Of a stretch of DNA of 29,853 nucleotides, positions 8,878 to 16,900 are shown piece after piece. Source of the stretch: Bacteroidales bacterium (GTDB taxonomy: Bacteria > Bacteroidota > Bacteroidia > Bacteroidales > WCHB1-69). A program made the position numbers and the translations under genes. Location of the stretch: contig JALNYF010000025.1 of NCBI GenBank assembly GCA_023229985.1, positions 1 through 29,853 of the forward strand, in the 5' to 3' direction. How positions within the stretch are numbered: the first letter of the stretch is position 1; every line of letters starts with the position of its first letter. The notes under the pieces were generated by a model, which made no database searches, was not told the DNA's origin, and saw nothing but the letters and a program-made list of their open reading frames with translations.

Positions 8878-10358
8878 CTCTTGCTAAAGAAAGTGATTAT
8901 TTTATTAAATTTTTGCATGTAACTTTCGGAAGACATGACTGCGGAATCGGTGGTAGCTTTATAAGTCAGAAAAATACCAAGAGGGATAATAATAAAAGTA
9001 GAGAGCCACATTCCGAACCATACCGGAAAATCGGACGATTTTGCCATTTTTTCGCCAATAATCGAAATCACAAAATAGAAAGCAAAGAAAATGACCGTAA
9101 TGACCAAAGGGATTCCGATTCCTCCTTTTCGGATGATGGTTCCGAGCGGTGCGCCCAAAAAGAAGAAAAGGAAGCATGCCAACGACAAAACGATTTTGCG
9201 ATGCCACTCAATTATATAAAGATTGATCATTTGTTCGTCCATCTTATACACCTCATAAGCGGGTTCAATATTATCTATAAAATTAAGTGATTTTTGTTGA
9301 GCAAAATTCAATATTTCCAGTTGTTCCTTTTTTGGAAAAGACGAAAGTCCGAAAGTGGAAGCGGGTAATGTAGAATCAATTTTAAAGGTAGAATCACTCA
9401 ATATGTTGGTGGAAAAGAAATAGGTTTGGTCAAAATAACGTTCCGAAATCCTTGTCAAAGAGCGCTGCAACTGAGTTTCCATTGTGTCGATTTTACCAGA
9501 TAATTCTTTCATTTTCAAAGATTTATTACTTGACTTAAAAAAAGATTCATCTGTTTTTTGCTTATTAAACGGGCTTAAATCCAATTTCATGTATTGGGAT
9601 TTAAACTTTATAAAGAAAAGCGGGTGATCCGAATTAGCACTATTTTGACCGCGACTTTCGTCCCAATGATAGCCGTCATAAAGTGTAAAAAGGAAGTATT
9701 GTTTATCAGAAGTCATCGTCATTTTTCCTTTTTTTGCATAAGTAACGGTATTATTTCCGTGCCTTCTGGAGTGGTCATAAATGATAATATCTTCGATGTT
9801 TTCGTTATCTCTGTATTTTTTCCCGATTCTTATGGTATAATCGCCAAATCCGTCATAAAAGGAACCTTCTGGAATTGCCAAAGCCGGTTTTTGCTCACGA
9901 ATTTCATAAAGGAGTGTTTTCAATTTGACATTTGCGATGGGCAAAATGTTGTCGGAGAACCAGAAAGAGAAAAATGCGATAAACAGGGCGATAAAAGCGA
10001 GTGGTCTCATCAAAGTACTGACCGAGACACCGGCAGATTTCAGCGCCACGATTTCATATTTTTCTCCCAAACTGCCAAAAGTCATGAGGGAGGAGAGTAA
10101 AACAGCGAGCGGCAATGCCAAAGAAACAAAAGTGGCGGATGCATAGAAAAGAAGTTCCAGAATCAGGTACCAATCCAACCCTTTTCCCACCAAATCATCA
10201 ACATATTTCCACAAAAATTGCATTAATATAATTAATAATGCAAGGAAAAAGGTTAAAAAAAAGGGGGGGATAAACTTCTTTATCAAATACCAATAAATAA
10301 TTTTGAAAGAAGGAAGCTCAAAAACGTTCTTTTTAAACTTTTGCAGGGGTGGTTTCAC
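8874..10358 (-). CDS. LptF/LptG family permease of LPS export
   Basis: LptF and LptG are the membrane subunits of the LptB2FG ABC transporter that extracts LPS from the inner membrane. The 494 residues show the family layout: three N-terminal transmembrane segments (about 30-52, 64-92, 117-135) and the conserved cytosolic turn GEKYEIVALKSAG (98-110). A long periplasmic beta-jellyroll domain runs to about 390, then three C-terminal segments (about 393-410, 418-438, 450-468). The periplasmic part is longer than in E. coli (about 360 residues overall), as is usual in Bacteroidota. I cannot assign F versus G, so no symbol is given. A C7 tract followed by T8 (coding strand, at 10255-10269) falls at Pro31-Pro32. 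It follows the transketolase half by 10 bases. Confidence 0.9.
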   Translation of the reverse strand: MKPPLQKFKKNVFELPSFKIIYWYLIKKFIPPFFLTFFLALLIILMQFLWKYVDDLVGKGLDWYLILELLFYASATFVSLALPLAVLLSSLMTFGSLGEKYEIVALKSAGVSVSTLMRPLAFIALFIAFFSFWFSDNILPIANVKLKTLLYEIREQKPALAIPEGSFYDGFGDYTIRIGKKYRDNENIEDIIIYDHSRRHGNNTVTYAKKGKMTMTSDKQYFLFTLYDGYHWDESRGQNSANSDHPLFFIKFKSQYMKLDLSPFNKQKTDESFFKSSNKSLKMKELSGKIDTMETQLQRSLTRISERYFDQTYFFSTNILSDSTFKIDSTLPASTFGLSSFPKKEQLEILNFAQQKSLNFIDNIEPAYEVYKMDEQMINLYIIEWHRKIVLSLACFLFFFLGAPLGTIIRKGGIGIPLVITVIFFAFYFVISIIGEKMAKSSDFPVWFGMWLSTFIIIPLGIFLTYKATTDSAVMSSESYMQKFNKIITFFSKR

Positions 10359-10368
10359 GATAAACAGA

Positions 10369-11217
10369 TTAAAAATCCCCGATGGAAGTCGTTGGTAATT
10401 GTTCTAATGCGGCCATCATTTGTTCTTGATTGGGGGGAGTTCCGTGCCATTTATGAGTTCCCATCATAAAATCAACGCCCATTCCCATCTCGGTTTTCAT
10501 CACAATAACAACCGGCTTTTCGTTACCTAATAGCGATTGAGCTATTTTAAGACCATTTAAGACGGCCATCATATCATTTCCGTCTATTTCTATCACTTCC
10601 CAATTAAAGGCGGTTAATTTATCCTTTAACGAGCCTAAAGAGAGAACCTCGTCTGTTGGTCCATCGATTTGCTTTTTATTATGGTCAATAATAGCGATAA
10701 GATTATCAATTTTTTTGGCACCGGCGAACATAAAGGCTTCCCAAACCTGTCCTTCCTGCAATTCGCCGTCACCGGTAAGCGCATAAACAATTTTGGAATC
10801 GTGGTTTGATTTTTTGGCAATGGCAGCACCGATAGCGACAGAAAGACCCTGACCGAGGGAGCCGGAGGCTATACGCAAGCCGGGGAGTTTTTCCACAGGT
10901 GTCGGATGTCCTTGCAGGCGCGTCCCTATTTTGCGAAACGTTGCCAACTCGCTTACGGAAAAATAACCACGATGTGCCATCACACTGTACAAAAGCGGCG
11001 AAATATGCCCATTTGACAAGAAAAACATATCCTCGTTCTCTCCATTTTGAGTAAAATTTTCGGGTTGAATATCCATTACTTCAAAATAGAGCGCGGTTAA
11101 TAAATCCGCGCAGCCCAAGGAGCCCCCCGGGTGACCGGATTGTGCATTATAAACCATTCTTATAATATCGCGACGAACCTGTGCGGCAATTTCTTGTAAT
11201 TCGGAAACCGTTTTCAT
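10369..11217 (-). CDS. Transketolase, N-terminal (ThDP-binding) subunit
   Basis: Transketolase moves two-carbon units in the pentose phosphate pathway. This 282-residue protein is only the N-terminal half, a split form found in Bacteroidota and archaea. It has GHPGGSLG (28-35), the His-bearing SNGHISPLLY (68-77), LQGHPTP (101-107), SGSLGQGLS (118-126), and the complete ThDP motif from GDGELQEGQ (149-157) to N180 in IIDHNKK. It ends with GTHKWHG. The pyrimidine-binding and C-terminal domains that finish the active site are normally encoded by a directly adjacent gene of about 310 codons. Here the next gene is the LPS permease, 10 bases on, and the preceding gene is unrelated. The partner must be elsewhere, unless the full-length enzyme is encoded separately. 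Confidence 0.94.
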   Translation of the reverse strand: MKTVSELQEIAAQVRRDIIRMVYNAQSGHPGGSLGCADLLTALYFEVMDIQPENFTQNGENEDMFFLSNGHISPLLYSVMAHRGYFSVSELATFRKIGTRLQGHPTPVEKLPGLRIASGSLGQGLSVAIGAAIAKKSNHDSKIVYALTGDGELQEGQVWEAFMFAGAKKIDNLIAIIDHNKKQIDGPTDEVLSLGSLKDKLTAFNWEVIEIDGNDMMAVLNGLKIAQSLLGNEKPVVIVMKTEMGMGVDFMMGTHKWHGTPPNQEQMMAALEQLPTTSIGDF

Positions 11218-11256
11218 AATATATTAAATTTATACAACGCTCAGCTCGGAATTTTA

Positions 11257-11787
11257 TTACAAAATATCTTTATTAAAGTCAGTGATAACATTTAATTCGT
11301 CTTCAATTTGAAAAAGAAAATAGGTGCCAACAGCTACCATTAACTCCAAGTAGGGTAAATACAAAAAATCTCGGGATATTTCAACATCACCACGAATCAT
11401 ACCGGACAAAGTAAGTTTATATTTTGCAATAATTTTATTTTTTTCATTCACCCAACCCCATTGGTTTTTCCAGAGGCTGAGGGCGCGGAACGAATAAGTG
11501 TTACCTTCAAAAGTAAAAGAGGTTTTTCCTTTTATATCCAACAACGCTATCGCAACATCCGTTTCCATTTTATCTTTACGCAAAGTTACATAAGGCATAA
11601 AAAATCCCTGTCTTTTCATAGTGTAGGAACCCTGCGCTGTTTCAAAACGAGCCAAAGAACCCTTCCCAAAAATTAAATCGACAGAAGCGTACAAATCATT
11701 TCCCGCTGAAATCTGATAAAACTTCTTATTAATATCAGGTTTGAGCATATTGAGAATAGAGACTTGGCTATCAGAAATCTTTTTCAT
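11257..11787 (-). CDS. Small soluble protein, possible tubby C-terminal/LURP-one-like fold
   Basis: The 176-residue protein has no signal peptide. Its pattern of alternating beta strands with a central Trp-rich motif is seen in SFRALSLWKNQWGWVNEK and KIIAKYKL, followed by a hydrophobic C-terminal helix (LPYLELMVAVGTYFLFQ, about 145-161). Strands built as 'core tag - W - colour - kiiAkyk' and one buried C-terminal helix recall LURP-one-related/scramblase-like tubby barrels. That is a fold guess from pattern, not a recognised family. It lies 5 bases after the HIT gene and 39 before the transketolase half, within the greA-dxs run, so it is very likely co-expressed. I know of no function for it. 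Confidence 0.8.
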   Translation of the reverse strand: MKKISDSQVSILNMLKPDINKKFYQISAGNDLYASVDLIFGKGSLARFETAQGSYTMKRQGFFMPYVTLRKDKMETDVAIALLDIKGKTSFTFEGNTYSFRALSLWKNQWGWVNEKNKIIAKYKLTLSGMIRGDVEISRDFLYLPYLELMVAVGTYFLFQIEDELNVITDFNKDIL

Positions 11788-11792
11788 ATAAC

Positions 11793-12191
11793 TTAAATTT
11801 GAACGGATTGAGCAATTTTTTGAGCGATATCTTTCAATTCCTCATCTGTCAATTTACACTTAGGATTGGCAAAATTCAAATCTCCGACTTGATTGATGGG
11901 AACCAAATGAATATGAGTATGAGGTACTTCAATACCAATTACAGCGACTCCGATACGTAGGCAGGGCACATTTTTTTGAATGGCAAGAGCAACTTTTTTG
12001 GCAAAAACCATCATTTTTGCCAAGTGGTCGTCTTCGAGGTCAAAAATATAATCGTTTTGTAACTTCGGAACAACCAAAGTATGACCTTTCGCCAAAGGAT
12101 TAATATCTAAAAAAGCAAAAAATTTTTCATTTTCAGCGATTTTATAACAAGGTATTTCACCTTTAATAATTTTTGTAAAGATGGTATCCAT
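11793..12191 (-). CDS. HIT family nucleotide hydrolase/transferase
   Basis: The 132-residue protein has the histidine triad H91-T-H93-I-H95-LVP and the family N-terminus (MDTIFTKIIKGEIPCYKI, then FAFLDINPLAKGHTLVVPK). Such Hint-branch enzymes cleave purine nucleoside phosphoramidates and related mononucleotides; the central His is the nucleophile. The natural substrate is unknown. The ATG overlaps the stop codon of greA (TAATG at 12189-12193), so translation of the two is coupled. This greA-HIT pairing recurs in Bacteroidota as far as I recall. Confidence 0.93.
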   Translation of the reverse strand: MDTIFTKIIKGEIPCYKIAENEKFFAFLDINPLAKGHTLVVPKLQNDYIFDLEDDHLAKMMVFAKKVALAIQKNVPCLRIGVAVIGIEVPHTHIHLVPINQVGDLNFANPKCKLTDEELKDIAQKIAQSVQI

Positions 12192-12664
12192 TATCGTTCT
12201 ATTTTCAAAATTTCAAATTTCAAAATGCCAACCGGTGCATTCACCTCGGCGATTTCGCCCTGTTTTTTCCCGAGCAGACCTTTGGCAATGGGAGAGGTGA
12301 CCGAAATCTTACCGGCTTTAAAATCGGCTTCTGATTCCGGCACGATAGTAAAGATCATTTGTGTATTTTTAGTCAAATTTTTTACAGTGACGATAGAATA
12401 AATAAGAACTTTGGAAAGGTCTATTTTGGATTCATCTAAAATTCGGGCATTGGCGATAAGAGATTGCATTTTGGCAATCCGCATTTCCAATAACCCTTGC
12501 GCTTCTTTGGCGGAATCGTATTCGGCATTCTCGGACAAATCGCCTTTATCGCGGGCCTCCGCAATCATTGCGGAAATACGGGGGCGTTCCACAGTTTCTA
12601 ATTTTAATAAATCTGCCTTTAGGGCAGCCAAACTATCAGCGGTATAATACTTGATATCACTCAT
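12191..12664 (-). CDS. greA: Transcription elongation factor GreA
   Basis: GreA enters the secondary channel of RNA polymerase and stimulates cleavage of backtracked RNA. The 157 residues match the family length. The N-terminal antiparallel coiled coil (about 8-75) carries the tip residues D42 and E45 in GDLSENAEYDSAKE, which hold the catalytic Mg. The C-terminal FKBP-like domain ends in ISVTSPIAKGLLGKK and G-x-x-x-E-V-x-A-P-x-G (135-146). It is the first gene of the seven-gene run reaching dxs. Its start codon lies only 27 bases past a perfect 12-bp hairpin, so its promoter must overlap or precede that hairpin unless there is read-through. No TAnnTTTG box is visible between hairpin and start. 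Confidence 0.95.
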   Translation of the reverse strand: MSDIKYYTADSLAALKADLLKLETVERPRISAMIAEARDKGDLSENAEYDSAKEAQGLLEMRIAKMQSLIANARILDESKIDLSKVLIYSIVTVKNLTKNTQMIFTIVPESEADFKAGKISVTSPIAKGLLGKKQGEIAEVNAPVGILKFEILKIER

Positions 12665-12691
12665 AATTAATATGTTTAAAAATAAAACAAT

Positions 12692-12720
12692 ACTAAAGAG
12701 GCTACAAGAGCCTCTTTAGT
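12692..12720 (-). terminator. Perfect hairpin between the PorV-like gene and greA
   Basis: A 12-bp perfect stem (ACTAAAGAGGCT at 12692-12703 with its complement at 12709-12720) encloses a 5-base loop. On the minus strand it is followed by a T-rich stretch (ATTGTTTTATTTTT). It starts 29 bases past the stop of the PorV-like gene. It most likely ends the TonB receptor - giant protein - PorV-like operon, and it could also act as a leader attenuator of greA. Confidence 0.8.
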
Positions 12721-12748
12721 GTATTTACAATAAGGTGGTTAAGAACTG

Positions 12749-13909
12749 TTAGAGAGCCAACTTCAAACCAACGCTATGGTTTCCTCCCCAACGGTTAGTA
12801 AAGCGATAAGAGTAATCAAGATAAATTCTGGAATTGCCTTTACCTTTCTTTTGGAGTGGAATTCCGAAAGTGGCTCCAACAGAAGGACCTGCGTAAGTAG
12901 TAGTACAAGTAGCCGGATCCCACATGCCGCCTTCAAAATTGTAACCGGCGCGGACCATGAAGATTTGACGGTAAGCATACTCCAAACCAACGGCAAAAAT
13001 ATCGCGAGAGAATGAGTTAGCGGTAAAAGAACCGGCAAGCGTAATTCTGTTAGCAGCATCGTCGCGGGTTAATAATTCATCTACCTTTTCTTGTGTGCTC
13101 ATATCTGCATAATCTTTCCCCCAAATCAAAAAGTCATAAGAAAGGCCTAATACCAAACAGGCGGGAAGCTCATATGGTGCACTTCTTTGTTCAAGAGTTT
13201 GTTCGTGGAATGCACTATTGATGACAGCTCTGATTGCCAAACCGTCTCCTGAAAAACTCATCGGTACACCTATGTTTTTCATGGTGATACCGATTTTGAA
13301 ATTCTTGAACTTACCGGTTAGGTACTGAATACCGGCATCGATGGCAAAGCCTGTGGCTTTTGCATCAGCAGTAGCGTTTTCAGTAACAATTTTAACGGAT
13401 GCTCCACCATAGATATAATCATTAAATTTCTTAGCATAATGAATACCAATATAAGTTAATTTAGGGGAGAAAGTACCCATATTGCCTTCAGGTTGTGAAT
13501 TGGTTGTAATATCAATATCGCCAAAACCCATAGAGAAGAAAGTGATCCCCAACACGCCGAAATCGCGTACTTGTCCGGTTTCTTTATTTTTAAACTTCAG
13601 AGCTTGACTAATACCGAAAGAGTTGATACTGTTTCCGCTTCCAACCCAATACTGAGTATGAGAGAATGCTAATTCTGTTTTATTGACAAAAGCCATACCT
13701 GCAATATTGGAATAAACGGCCTCTAATCCACGGATTTCTGCCACACCGGCGGTTCCCCAACCGGTTGAACGAGCCCACGGGTCAATTAAAAGATGTTGCG
13801 CACCCGCTTGACCTGAACGGTCTCTGTTGCCGGCAAACAGATTTACTGAAAGAGCAGTAAACACGCCAACTAAAGTGCAAATTATTAATGTTCTGTATAA
13901 TTTATTCAT
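12749..13909 (-). CDS. PorV/PorQ family outer-membrane beta-barrel protein
   Basis: The 386 residues carry a signal peptide (1-26, ending SVNLFAG) and then the family's N-terminal signature. This runs GQAGAQHLLIDPWARSTGWG (33-52) into AGVAEIRGLEAVYSNIAGMA, the place where PorV has AG-x-E-L-L-I and YWNPAG. Alternating amphipathic strands fill the rest, up to YLDYSYRFTNRWGGNHSVGL at the C-terminus. PorV is a FadL-like barrel that collects T9SS substrates from the translocon and hands them to the sortase PorU. This copy is not next to sortase or translocon genes; it is the third gene behind a TonB receptor and a giant cargo-like protein (29-base gap). It is therefore better seen as a paralogue, perhaps specific to that cargo. 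The function is inferred from the family only. Confidence 0.85.
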   Translation of the reverse strand: MNKLYRTLIICTLVGVFTALSVNLFAGNRDRSGQAGAQHLLIDPWARSTGWGTAGVAEIRGLEAVYSNIAGMAFVNKTELAFSHTQYWVGSGNSINSFGISQALKFKNKETGQVRDFGVLGITFFSMGFGDIDITTNSQPEGNMGTFSPKLTYIGIHYAKKFNDYIYGGASVKIVTENATADAKATGFAIDAGIQYLTGKFKNFKIGITMKNIGVPMSFSGDGLAIRAVINSAFHEQTLEQRSAPYELPACLVLGLSYDFLIWGKDYADMSTQEKVDELLTRDDAANRITLAGSFTANSFSRDIFAVGLEYAYRQIFMVRAGYNFEGGMWDPATCTTTYAGPSVGATFGIPLQKKGKGNSRIYLDYSYRFTNRWGGNHSVGLKLAL

Positions 13910-13938
13910 ATTCTTAGTTTTTTACAAATTAATAATTT

Positions 13939-16900
13939 TTAGAATGCATTTACGTCAGTAGGTCTCATCGCTGCGAAGAATTTCAGGGTACGCTCACCAA
14001 TTCCTGGCGCGTTGATATGAACAACATAAACCCCACTTGCAATAGGAATATTTGCCTGGTTCTTTAAGTCCCAAGTAACGTATGTATTGCTATTACCATT
14101 CGTGAGTCGTCTTACCAAAATGCCGTTGACCGTATAGATAGAAATGGTAATTTCTTTATGCACACCATCTTCGATACATTCAGGAAGGTTTACAAATTTC
14201 ACGTAGGTCTCCAATGCAGCAGATTCGTAAGTAGAATAGCCATAATAAGGGTTCGGAACAACGTTGATATTGTCCAAAATAGATTGAGCTTGTTCGGCTA
14301 CATTCGTTTGAACTGCAATATTTTTCGTAGTGAAAGAGTACATCGGGAAGTTGTCGTTTTCAACAGCTTCAGGACCGTAACCAACACCGGAAGAGTATCT
14401 CATATAAGGACGAGAAACACGGATTTTAATCGTAGCGTCACTCTTCAACCAATATTTTTCTTCTAATCTGTTCACCATTGGAATGCTTGTCCACATCACA
14501 TTATTAAAAATGTTCATTTTGGTTTTCTTACGAGTTTTATCATCCGTATTGGAGATAGCGGCAATGGCATCAAATTTAGATTTAATCCATGCACATTCAT
14601 CATAAGCTCCGCAATCGTAACGAGCATCAAAGTTTCTTTTAATAGAAGTCGTTCTATAGAAAGCAGAATTGGTATTTCCAGTACTTCCAACAACGTAAAT
14701 AAAGTGTTTACCACCCCATACAGGGAGATTATAGAGACTGTTTTGTCCCATATAATTAGCGAAAATATAGTTGTAAGTATTTTCATCTAATTCAAAACCA
14801 TCTTTATCATAAGCAAAAACAGAAGTCGGGTTAAAGAGCATATCGGTACCGTTGTTGGCAGTGTCTGAAGAGTTTTCAGCGAACATGATATTTAATCGTT
14901 CACCTGTTTCAACATTGACTGCATATCCCGGGAACCATCCCATACCATCACCTGTACCATCAGGATTTCCAAATTTGTCAACGGAGGCTTGTTTACGCGG
15001 CTCGTGGCAAAGGGCATGACCAATAGATTTCGTTTTATCGTCGCATGACTCAAGAACAATACAACGAGTCCATTTAGATTTATCAGGGGTAAGAATAATA
15101 TCCACAGAATATAAATTCGTTAAGGTTTGATTATAACCCGGGTTATAGTCTGAATGAGCTAATTGTGTGAAGTCATAATAATAGGGAGAGGGTTGAGTTT
15201 CTGCCAAAACGTCAGGAGTAATGTATTTCGCTTGAGGACCACCATAATAGGGAGAGGTTAATTGATAAGGAGCCCATGTTCCGCTAACAACGTTTTCAAA
15301 TTGACCGAGCGGGTCTTTCCAAGCGCGTGCCGACCAAGAAGCATTCAAAGTACCGGACTTCATTAACATAAAATAGTCTTCTGTCTTCCATTTAAAATAT
15401 TCATCTTCAACACCGTCTTGTACACCGGAAGCTTCGTCCCATGCACCGGCAGATTGTTGTCCGCTACGAATCCAGTTGGAAGGATAATCACCATCCATAT
15501 CGGTAACACCTGACAACCACGGGTGAGCAGCATCGGTATAAGTAATGGAAGATCCCAATAAATCAACTTGTCCGTGCGTTGAAATATTTTGATAATTCAT
15601 TCCACCGTGGCTCATGACATATTCTTTCACATTATCTTGGTGCATTTTGAAAGGACTGTTTTGAATACAAACAGAAAGACCGTGATCCAACAACAATTGT
15701 TCGTTATTAACTTTAATAGCATATTCCGAATAAACCTCTTCTACGACGTTTCCGTTACCATCCACAACTTGAAGTACCCAATTTGTGGTGTCGCTAACAT
15801 CATCGCCACCATCTAAAAATCTGATAATATAATCGTTAGCTTGTACTTTAAGAGGATTGAAAACTTTAATGTTCAAAGGACCGTAATTGTTTTTGTAGGT
15901 AATTTTATCAATTTTATTATTTTGTAAAATTTGGTTACGGCATTGGTCAGTCATATCCAAATAATAGCCGCCGTTTCCTTGACCTTCAATACGGGTAATC
16001 ATTGGTTGTGTACCATATTGAGAATTAATAACAGTACCGGCGTTTTCTGGAGTAGGATCGTGAGGAATACCAACGTATGGTCTGTTTCCGTCTTCTTTAT
16101 TACCGATATTTCTACGTCCGGCGAGGAAGGTCGTTTTTTGTCCGTCCAATCCGTTGCCTGTCAAATCATCAATACTAAATTGTTTATAATTATTATGAGC
16201 ATAAGCCAATACCAAGAAATAGTATTGTTTATGATTAATTAAGGTGGTAGAGGTGGTAGCGAATTTATCTTCAGTAATCAGGAAAGAGTGACGGATGCCG
16301 GCATCTTCGCCATTCACCATTTCTTTTGGAGTAGAGGTACCAATTGCATCGTCATATACCCAATTAACTAATTGGCTAACACCGTTTTGAATATCGCATT
16401 GTGCAATCAAACGAACTTTGTTTTGGTTTCCTATATCTGTTACACTGACATTGCCATCAACACATTGATAGATTAAGTAACCTTCGAACTTGTAAGTTCT
16501 ATCAGTTTCTATTTCAGTGATAGTAGATTCTTGATGTGTAGATAATATAACCGTATCAACGCCATCGATGGTACAATGGATACTATCAACTACAGTTGAT
16601 ATCGTTTCTTCAGTAAGCGTACCAGGGATAGAAGGATCTTCTTCCTCATAATCTTCATTAGAGTTAGTGTAGTTATTACTTTCTTGAGGAGCATTGGTTA
16701 AATAAATAACCAATTGGTTGTTAAGTTCTTCGATGGTAACGTCCGGTGCATCCGGTCCATCCAATACTTTAAAACAGTTTTCAAAAAGGGACTGACATTT
16801 ATCATCTGCGATTTTCAGTGCTTCAACGGAGGCTTGTGCACCGCCGGCGACAGCTCTTGCCCATGGAATACCAACCGTAATATAGTTAACGGCTCCAGCT

